Below are positions 55,863-64,000 of a stretch of 64,000 nucleotides of DNA, piece after piece. Made by a program: the position numbers and the translations under genes. Source of the stretch: Cryptomeria japonica (lineage: Eukaryota; Streptophyta; Pinopsida; Cupressales; Cupressaceae); the NCBI RefSeq assembly GCF_030272615.1, contig NC_081405.1, positions 648,435,420-648,499,419 of the forward strand. Direction: 5' to 3'. The notes beneath the pieces were generated by a model. It saw only the letters and a list, made by a program, of their open reading frames with translations, did no database searches and was not told the DNA's origin. How positions within the stretch are numbered: position 1 is the first letter of the stretch; each line of letters opens with the position of its first letter.

Positions 55863-56464
55863 ACTTTCCATTCTCACATCATGTTGAACATTTTCATTAT
55901 CACTTTCAACATTTTCAACATGTTCAACATTTTCACTTTCAAAATCTACATTTTGCATTTTCAATAATTTGTTCAACATTTTCAAATTCAATTTCCTCAT
56001 CACTTGAAGTAATGTTAGCAATATTTAACATACCTTGTCTTATCCTTCTATGACATTCTCTATGTCTTTCTCTATACACTTTAATTTGGTCTTTTGAAAG
56101 ATTTCTTTTGCATTTAGAATTCTGACGACTACTCCTCCCCTTTTACCTCCACAAAGATGCTCCTAAATGATTGACAATGTAAGATTTGACATTAAGAATC
56201 TCTCAAAAGAACAAATTTGTCTCAACCTACCTAAAAACTCATGATTGTTGACAAAAACTGGAATGTGAAGAATGTGGGTCATTTGAATCCACAAAATGGC
56301 CCACAAGGCTCTTTTTTATTTAATCGAATATCCTATTTTAATACATAAATTTGGGGGTCCCAAAAATAATTCTCGTTACTACCTTTTTTTTACTGTTACC
56401 ACATTAATGGTAGTGGTAGAAATTGGATATCCAATTATATCAAATACCCGATTTTAGTACTGAT
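55863..56464. other. Non-coding, second set of GATATCC motifs
   Basis: The upstream part of the minus-strand ORF (AACATTTTC-rich to 55985), then unique DNA. TAATCGAATATCCTATTTTA near 56318 and GATATCCAATTATATC near 56431 match the motifs at 51193-51500. Confidence 0.45.
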
Positions 56465-56557
56465 ATTTGAGAGAGAGAGGGGAGGGGGGTAGCAAGAGAG
56501 AGAGATTAGGAAATAGAGATATATATTAGGGGAGAGGGAGAAACAAAGAGATTGGGG

Positions 56558-56613
<56 letters not shown>

Positions 56614-56717
56614 TTAGGGGAAAGGGGGAGAGAGAGAAAGATTAGGGGAGAGGGGGAGAGAGAGATTAGGGGAGAGAAGCGAGAGGGGGGAGGGGGGAGG
56701 GGCAGAGAGATTAGGGA

Positions 56718-56760
<43 letters not shown>

Positions 56761-57075
56761 AGAGAGAGAGAGATTAGGGAACAAAGAGAGAGATATTAGG
56801 GAACAAAGAGAGAGATATAATGGGTGAGGGAGAGAGATTGGGGGGAGAGAGAGAGATAGATTAGGGGAGAGGGAGAGAGAGATTAGGGTAAAGGGGGAGA
56901 GAGAGAAATATTAGGGGAGAGGGGGAGAGAGAGAGAGATTAGGGGAGAGAGGGGGAGGGGGAGGGGGAGAGAGATTAGGGGAGAGGGAGAGAGAGAGATT
57001 AGGGGAAAGTAGAGAGAGAAATATTAGGGGAGAGGGGGAGAGAGATATTAGGGGAGAGGGAGAGAGACTAGGGGA

Positions 57076-57120
<45 letters not shown>

Positions 57121-57195
57121 TGGGAGAGAGAGAGATTAGGGGAGAGAGAGAGAGTGAGATGTTAGGGGAGAGGGAGAGAGAGAGATCAGGGGAGA
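56465..57195 (+). repeat. (GA)n satellite with ATTAGGGGAGAGGG units
   Basis: About 730 bp of purine-only strand: GA dinucleotide runs interspersed with more than a dozen AGATTAGGGGAGAGGG-type phrases. The complement is an unbroken polypyrimidine strand. No coding potential. Confidence 0.97.
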
Positions 57196-57522
57196 GGGGT
57201 CATATGACCCCATAGGACCCATAACGACCCAATATGATATCATAAGGGGTCATATGGTGTCTTAAGGGGTCATATGACACAATATGACCCATAAGGACAC
57301 AATTTGGTGTTGCATGGTGTCATATGTTGTCTTCAGGAAACATAGAACCCAATATGACACCGTAGGACACAATACGACCCATAACGATATTGTATTGTGT
57401 CGTAATGGTCATATTGTGTCCTAAGGGGTCATATGGTGTCTTAAGACCCCTTAAGACACTATATGACCCCTTAGGACACAATATGACCCATAAAAACACA
57501 ATCTGGTGTCGTCAGGGGTCAT
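57196..57522. repeat. Degenerate array of GGGGTCATATGGTGTC / CATATGACCC
   Basis: A 15-17-bp motif recurs in both orientations (GGGGTCATATG and CATATGACCCC share a CATATG palindrome centre), for example at 57196, 57248, 57269, 57425 and 57462. The copia element at 57523 has inserted within one unit, directly after GGGGTCAT. Confidence 0.85.
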
Positions 57523-58406
57523 TGTTGGAAATCGACACTCATTTGATTGGTTTCAATATGTTTTCATTGAGGCAACATGTTTTGGCTTTCAAATTTTGGT
57601 TTGGTTGATTACTGGCAGACACTTCACCGACATGTATCTTCACTGGTAGGAGGAATTCTTTGGGTACCGTCATTGTAGGCCGACATGACTTCATCAAATT
57701 ATTGGTATTGGAGGCTGACATCATTTTGGAAAATCTGATATCGGCAATTGATTTTGATATTTATGTATTTATGTAATTGACTCGACATGTAAATTCAATT
57801 TGTAATTATCTTTGTAAGTCGACATAAGGCATGATGGATTGTAAGGGTATATAGGTCATTTGATTAGATCATTTTGTAATATCTAAGGATAGTAGAATGT
57901 GATAATGTTCTGTAATGTGAAGTTTATGTAAGAGGTTATTCCGATAAGGGTTTTAGGGTTTCAAACCAGAACAAAACAAGCTTAACTAGAACTATATTCT
58001 GGCATAGGAGATGCTATCTTTGTAGTTCACTCATTTCTTCAAATTGTACTCTGGATTTGTATGTAGTCTGTGAGGCTCCTTTTGTGATTGAGCAGTGTGC
58101 TCTCTAGGATGTAAGCCTTCTTGCAAGTGCAGGCCCCCATATTTTGTAATATCTCTTCATATGGCTAGTGGATTGATATTGTGGGTCACAAATCCCACCA
58201 TTGTTTTTCCTCTTTGAGGTTTTCCATGTATAATTTTTTGTTCTATGGTATTAATTTGTGTGATTGGCTTATTGATTGCTTTACTTCTTTCAATCTTATA
58301 TGTATCGATATACCGGTTGGTGAATGCATGTTTTGATAATGTTAAATTTGATCATTCTGGTAGAACATTGATTCAGCCCCCCTCTCTATGTTCTTGAATT
58401 CCAACA
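57523..58406 (+). mobile_element. 5' LTR
   Basis: 884 bp. Contains the TTGAGCAGTGTGCTCT, GTGCAGGCCCC and GTGGGTCACAAATCCCAC blocks shared with the solo LTR at 5386, and the CAGCCCCCCTCTC block before its end. Confidence 0.93.
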
Positions 58407-58408
58407 AT

Positions 58409-58420
58409 TGGTAGTAGAGC
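58409..58420 (+). other. Primer-binding site
   Basis: TGGTAGTAGAGC, two bases after the LTR. It matches the initiator-methionine site TGGTATCAGAGC at ten of twelve positions. Confidence 0.85.
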
Positions 58421-58447
58421 CTTGTGCCTTAGAGGAAGTTTAACAGC

Positions 58448-59460
58448 TTGAGGAAGATATTGAATCTAAAATCCATGGATATGAGTTTGGAGAAGCAACT
58501 TGAGGTGGCACTTGAAGATTATGATGTTGAAAGGATGGACAACTTGAAGTTACAAGATGAATTGAATTCTTCTCAGGAATTCACTCTTATCCTACAGGAG
58601 AGGTTTTCATCTGTTCAAGCTAGGAGGAAGGATCTTTTGCAAAATTGAGATAATGAAGAGAAAGATGCCCTTAATGATAAATGTCAAAAGATGAGTCAGG
58701 AGAACATGGTCATGAGGAATGAAATGCAAGCCTTAACTATAAGGATGTCAAAGGAGATTGAGGACTAGAAGAAGGAAGAAAATATTGCTATATCTCCGAA
58801 AGACAAATTTGAAGAATGCTCTCAGTTGGTTCATGAGAATGAGATGTTGTGAACAGATTTAGTACAATCCTTGAGTATTAAACAAGAACTTGAGAGACAA
58901 ATGATAATTCTGAGAGATGATTTGACTGCTACAAGTGAGTACAAGGACAAATTCAAGGTTAGTTGAATACAAATTGATGAGTTATTGAAAAGTCAAAGAC
59001 AAAAATGAGATTCCAGTGGACTTGGATTTGAACAAGGTCAGAGCTCTAGTACCACAAATGAAGATCAAAATTAGTAGGCATTGGTAAGGTGGCTTAATGC
59101 TTACAAATTTAATGGTAGATACTTTGTTTGTAATAAATTTGGTCGCATGGCTAGGCAATGTAGAAATAGATAAAATCATAACTATAATTCTACTCACGAT
59201 CTATATTGTAAATACAATAAGTATGGTCATAAGACAAAAGATTGCAGAATGAATGTTGAATGTTATGGATGTGGAAAATTTGGACATATGCCTAATTAGT
59301 GAAAGTCAAGCAATTATACTAGTTTTAGCAAAGCAATTCAAAATAACAATTTACATGTTATGCATGCAATGAGGTTGGACACATAGCTAAGTTCTGTAGT
59401 AGGAGAAATTTGTCTCTTAACAATGAAGGATCAAATGAGAAAGGAAAATAGAAGGTTAAT
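58448..59460 (+). pseudogene. gag: Copia gag remnant: coiled coil plus four zinc knuckles
   Basis: The frame carries a coiled coil (SLEKQLEVALEDYDVERMDN, KLQDELNSSQEFTLILQERF), then IDELLKSQR, SSGLGFEQGQSSST, and knuckles FVCNKFGRMARQC, CKYNKYGHKTKDC, CYGCGKFGHM and, in a shifted frame, CYACNEVGHIAKFC (59117-59410). These bind the RNA genome. The N-terminal capsid domain is missing: only 28 bp separate the primer site from the coiled coil. Many stops and at least one frameshift are present. Confidence 0.75.
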
Positions 59461-59810
59461 AAACTTTGGCAAGCTCATATCAAGAAATGGGTTAGGAAGT
59501 TGAAAGATCAATCAACAGATGGAAATGCACTGGTTACTCAACCGACAGAGGAGGTTGCTCTTGCACCGGCAGGAAGCTCATCTGGTAATTAAGGTAGATG
59601 TCTTAGGGGTAGGAAAAATTCATGAATATACTACTTATGCTATGGGAAGAGGTTCTGGAAGATGTTCCAGATATTGGAAATGCTTATCCGACATGGAGAT
59701 GTTCGACCGAGATCTGGTATCTTTCACCGGAAGTCATTCATATCAATGATGGATTTGGGTTTTTCTTGGAGGTTAAAAGGTTTAATCTACTTCATTTCTA
59801 ATCACTTTGC

Positions 59811-59860
59811 ATTCAGAGTGATTCAGAGTGATTCATAGTGATTCAGAGTGATTTAGAGTG
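59811..59860 (+). repeat. 10-bp tandem repeat, five copies
   Basis: ATTCAGAGTG repeats from 59811 to 59860 with two single-base variants, and is followed by a looser copy GATTCAGTGTG near 59870. It lies in the 110 bp before the ATG at 59971. Confidence 0.97.
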
Positions 59861-59970
59861 AGTCTAAGGCGATTCAGTGTGATCGATATCTTCTTGAGCG
59901 ATTTCAACAACGATTAGAAGAGTTCTTTGGGTTTTCACTGGTAGCTATTCATAGGTATTTATCTTTCATC

Positions 59971-62900
59971 ATGGAAGTGGGATCATCCTCTGCACCAAAT
60001 TTTATTGTAAATCCTATTGTTGTTGAGATCAAGGACCGTCCTAGGTTGATTTTCAAGTGATGTCCGCATATAGCTACCTTGGATGATTCAATTGGTGCTT
60101 TTTCCTATGTCCCGAAAGGAGTTGTACATGTTGAAGATGTCAAAGCTTACATTCATTGTCATATTGAGGATTTGGGAACTAGTGATATTAAGAGCAAGTA
60201 TATGAGTGAGTTAATGGGAGATTCTAGAAAGATTAAGCCCGAGTATCAACATATTGAGGATCTAGGGTTTACTGACATTTTGGATATTCCTAAATTTGAG
60301 GATGAGATTGTCAGATATGTTTTATGCAGAGTACATGGAGAATTCATTTGGTTGGACTGACCATATAAGATCTTGAATGAGGCCATCAAGGAAATCACTA
60401 GTTTTCTACAGGTTGGACAACATCCAAAGAAGAAGGTTTCTAATGATCTTGTTAACAAAATCATTGGTGCAACATTGGACAAGCGATCAATAAGGGTTTG
60501 AACTATCATTGGCAGAGATATCAGATTCAGAGGTATGATTATTGGTTACAAGGTAACTCAATCAAACTGTCTGAATTTTGTTTCTAGCTCCTGCATTTTT
60601 GCAGAAGATAAGATGATGAGGGAAAATGATAAGTTAGATCTATGTGGATGGATGTTGGATGAATTGTTAATTAACCTAGGGAGGATCAAAGGAGAGAAGA
60701 AGGGAACATTTCGGTATGGAAATCTTATTGTCTGTTTGATGTTATTTTTCATTAGTAAGATTCCCAGTTTTGAGAAGAGACAATGGGCATTTGATATCTC
60801 GATAGGAAGACAACTGAAACAATATATTGCGAGTTTGAGTAGTCACTGAGATGACAAAATATGGGGTTAATTTAAGGCATTCTAGAAGGCTATGAATTCT
60901 AGGGAGAGGGTTCCAAAGAAAATTGTTGAGAAATACTCAATTGAGATATGCTTCATGGTTAAGAAGGATGAAAATTTGATGGAAGCTATCAAGCCATGGA
61001 AGATATGGATTGAAGAGATGGGTTATGAAGTTGATGCATAGATTCTAGATGCTTATGCACAGTTGCTAATTGATGCACCTATTGATGAAGTTGAGAAAAC
61101 CTTTGGCACTGCTAAGGAGAAAAAGAAAGAGGTTAAAACTGAGTTTAATCAAAAGAAGAGGGAGAAGTAGTAGGGTAAGGTAAGCAAGTTTGTGGAACAA
61201 GTATCTCAAGACATCAGGGAATTAATTGATGTTGTTCTGGAAAAAGGAAGCAAGAGGTAAGAACCAGAGATTTTTATTGAGCCTATTCCATTAGAATCTG
61301 GATCTGATGATGACACACCCTTAGCATTCAAGAGGGTATTGAGGAAGAAAGGAGAAGAGACTAAGGTGGAAGCAAGGAAGCAACTAGTTAGGAAAGTTAC
61401 AAGAAGGGTACTAGCACAGAAATGAGCTCCAAAGAAAACAACTTCTACTCCATCTGGTACTGGAAGAAGAAAGAAGATAGACGATATTAATCTAGCACTT
61501 GTTATCAATAATGTAACTATTATCCCACCCAAGACTTGTGCGGAATTGGTTGATGAAATAACTAAAGATGGTATGTTGAAGAATGTACAATTTTATTATG
61601 AGCATTTGGATGATGATGAATAGAGAGAAGTTGAGGAAGCAGTTTTGTTGTATTTGGATATTTATAAGAAAGCCTTATTAGAAATTGAAAATCAAATACT
61701 AGCATAGTTATATGACAAATTAGATGCTAGAGGATTATCAGCAGTGGAGGAGGACAAGCATATACAAATTCAAGAGTTGTTATCTACTTGTGCATTCATT
61801 ACTCCAAAGGAGTTGGACATAACTCTTGAGGTTGCAGATAGGAAAATATTTCACAGCAAGCACAAGATAGTCAGTCTTATGTTAGGTAGGGTTAATGAGA
61901 TAGTCAAGGAGACCCACAAGGCATGGGTTCAATTCTTTGTTGCAAACCCTGGTTTCTATACTTCATCGAAGGCTAAAACTGACACTACAGACATCTCAAT
62001 TGAAGAGAAAGGTAAAGGTATAATGGGTAAAACATCTACAATTTTGAAAATTATTAAGACATTGTATATAGAGCCCTTGGTAGAAACTAATGTATAGAAA
62101 AATATTGAGATACTGACAGAATCAAAAAGTGTACAGGTTACAAATGTTGAGGACAATAGTCCTCCAGATCTGAATGTATAGGTTAAGGTCACAAATCATA
62201 AGGAGGAACTGACAATAATGGTTATTGTATCGAGTGGCGAAGCCACCAGTGCAAGAGAGGAAGCTATAAAAGTCAAACCATTAGAGGAGAAGAGAGGGGA
62301 ATCTAATAGGGAATCGATAGAGATCCCATCATTGTTGTCAATTGACACCTCACATGTTGAACATAAAATAATTATCGAGATGAGTTCTATTGAGCTCATG
62401 ATGATGGTTGCACAAAAGATGATGAAGGAAGGATATATGAACAAAGGAGTTATTGATCAGTCTATCACTATTTTGCATATACTTGTCCCAACGTGCAAAT
62501 TTTCACAAAGAAGCAAGCCCATCCGACAAGATTAAAATAATCACTGAGCACATTTCTAAGGACTTTGAATCTGTACAGCAGATATCAAACCGATAGGCAC
62601 TGGAGAGGTTTACACAGGCTAAGAGAGCAACATTTGATTACATGATTGAATCAGAGAAGAAGGAGATTAATGATAAGTTGAATTTTCTTGATGATTCTTT
62701 GAGGTAGTGTACTAATATTTATAGAGTATGTTGCGACACAAGTTTACTTACAACAAAGATAGATAAAAGGATTAAGGATACCCAGGAGAAGATTGTAGGT
62801 ATAGTCAATTCTTTTGATGGTTCACATTCTTTGACTACATCTATTGATGGCTAGATTTTAGTTTTGGAATCCCAAATTTCATCTCTTGAGATGGATAAAG

Positions 62901-63156
62901 ATAAAATCATTAGGAGAACTAGAGGTCTTAGAGGATTGGTGAGTCTCTAGTTGGATTCATTAAGTGTACATAAGGAGTATATTGATATGGTTGGTAAGCC
63001 CACACTAACATAACTTAAGGATAAGGATTCATATGCCCATATACTTAATTGACTTGTATCTATTTCTAGAACACTCAAATCAGGTTGGGACACCTATCTA
63101 GATCTTTTGGAGAAATCCTATCTGGAAATTTTCAAATATATTTAGCTCTGGTAAGG
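59971..63156 (+). pseudogene. Unknown ORF occupying the pol position of the copia element
   Basis: From ATG 59971 one frame runs to about 62500, then a +1/-1 shifted frame to TAA at 63156, about 1060 codons with some twenty stops. The N-terminal part looks globular (DDSIGAFSYVPKGVVHVEDV, RYVLCRVHGEFIWLD, CGWMLDELLINLGRIKGEK, FRYGNLIVCLMLFFISKIP, WAFDISIGRQLKQYI). A basic linker with RKKGEETKVEARKQ follows. Then comes a helical stretch (LELDITLEVADRKI-type, KHKIVSLMLGRVNEIV) and a coiled-coil end (SEKKEINDKLNFLDDSL, KTKIDKRIKDTQEKIVGIV). No nuclease, protease or polymerase motif is present. I do not recognise it. It could be a captured host gene or an element-specific protein. Confidence 0.55.
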
Positions 63157-63403
63157 TATTTTGGGACATTTTTTATACTATCTGTTATTCTTCATCCTGA
63201 TTTTTGGTTTTTTTTTTGGCAGTGATGTCAAAAGGGTATTATAGGTCAAAAATATATTCTTGGTATCAAAAGATTTGGAGGTATGGAATATTTTGTATTG
63301 ATCATGATCACAGATGGATATTCAGCTCAGGGGAGCAGTCTCGGGATGAAACTGGTAGATGGAAACCATTATCATTTTTCATGTGAGTGTTATCATCAAT
63401 GCC

Positions 63404-63414
63404 AAAGGGGGAGA
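63404..63414 (+). other. Polypurine tract
   Basis: AAAGGGGGAGA, preceded by ATCAATGCC as in the other copia elements here, with one base before the LTR. Confidence 0.9.
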
Positions 63415-63415
63415 T

Positions 63416-64000
63416 TGTTTGCAATTGACACTAATTTGATTGGTTTCAATATGTTGTCATTGATGGAAACATGTTCTGGATTTCAGATTTTGGTTTGGTT
63501 GATTACTGGTAGACACTTCACCGGCACAGGCAATGACAGGTATCTTTCCCTATAGGAAAAATTCTTTGGGTACCGGCATTGAAGGCCGAAATGACTTCAT
63601 CAGGTTATTGGTATTGGAGGTCAACATTATTTTGGGAGATCCAGCATCGACAATTGATTTTTGTATTTATGTATTTATGTAACTGAGCCAACATGTAAAT
63701 TCATTTTGTAATTATCTCTGTAAGACAATATAAGGAATGATGGATTGTAAGGGTATATAGGTTAGTTGATTAGATCATTTTGTAACATGTAAGGATAGGA
63801 GAATGTGATAATGTTTTGTAATGCAAATTTTATTTAAGAGGTTATTCTGGTAAGGGTTTTAGGGTTTTAGATCGAAACAGACAAAGCTTAATTAGAACTA
63901 TATTGAGGAATAAGAGATGTTATCTTTACGGTTCACTCATTTCTCTGGATTGTAGTCTGGATTTGTACCAAGTTAGTGAGGCTCCTTTTGTGATTGAGCA
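63416..64000 (+). mobile_element. 3' LTR (truncated by the window end)
   Basis: Matches the 5' LTR from its first base (TGTTTGCAATTGACAC against TGTTGGAAATCGACAC) through TTGTGATTGAGCA at the window end. About 585 of the expected 884 bases are present. Confidence 0.92.

Larger units (their letters stand above)
57523..64000 (+). mobile_element. Copia element with a foreign ORF in place of pol (3' end beyond window)
   Basis: The 5' LTR 57523-58406 has inverted ends TGTTGGAA/TTCCAACA. The 3' LTR starts at 63416 and runs off the window. A Met-type primer site, a zinc-knuckle gag remnant, a 3.2-kb unknown ORF and a polypurine tract fill the interior. No protease, integrase, reverse transcriptase or RNase H is seen in any frame. 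The left flank is GTCAT (57518-57522). The right flank is outside the window. The two LTRs differ at about 10% of sites in a 115-bp block aligned by eye. Confidence 0.88.

Overview
This window looks like intergenic DNA from a plant with a large, repeat-packed nuclear genome. The families fit land plants: Ty1/copia and Ty3/gypsy LTR elements with tRNA-iMet-like or TGG-type primer sites, a CACTA element with an intron-containing TNP2-type transposase, and a hAT element. The very high load of old, heavily decayed elements, with no recognisable host gene, suggests a gymnosperm such as a conifer. That placement is inference and the sequence alone does not prove it. I see no rRNA, tRNA or CRISPR. 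Almost every coding region is a transposable-element ORF broken by stop codons, mostly of the kind produced by C-to-T change at CAG, CGA, CAA or TGG codons, as expected of long-methylated repeats.

Layout. 1-2160: 3' end of a Ty1/copia element (RNase H, clustered polypurine tracts, 3' LTR). 4409-8246: a long unknown ORF split by a 914-bp solo LTR with a perfect 5-bp target duplication. 8369-12371: non-coding DNA with several unusual repeats (a tandem duplication, a GGGTGC motif array, telobox palindromes, a 37-bp GC-rich minisatellite, TACA/TA microsatellites).

12490-33560 is a nest three deep, all on the minus strand. An old Ty3/gypsy element A (gag, protease, RNase H) is split by a second gypsy element B (12783-30209, 5-bp duplication CATCA). 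Element B is split inside gag by a 13.7-kb hAT transposon (15089-28803) with hAT-like terminal inverted repeats and an 8-bp target duplication. The hAT carries its own transposase and at least three other decayed ORFs, one about 1350 codons long with a G-patch-like motif.

34110-44740 is a CACTA TNP2-type transposase gene with introns, interrupted by the youngest element here, 35518-43301. That element is a minus-strand LTR retrotransposon with about 2% LTR divergence, an unbroken 712-codon gag and a protease, but no reverse transcriptase, RNase H or integrase. 44905-47052 is another copia 3' end. 47060-48073 holds a minus-strand relative of the unknown 4409-8246 ORF. 48470-51050 is a roughly 500-bp-period satellite packed with alternating GGATAAG/CTTATCC motifs. 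51731-53678 is a decayed six-exon gene of unknown function. 55013-55862 is a minus-strand transposon-like ORF. 56465-57522 is simple-sequence and CATATGACCC-type repeat DNA. 57523-64000 is a copia element, cut by the window edge, whose space between gag and the 3' LTR is filled by one unknown 1-kb-residue-class ORF instead of pol.

The points most worth following are the giant hAT with cargo, the copia element with a replacement ORF, the shared CNPW/NLGK/PNVFV protein family at two loci, the gag-protease-only young element, and the GATAAG satellite.
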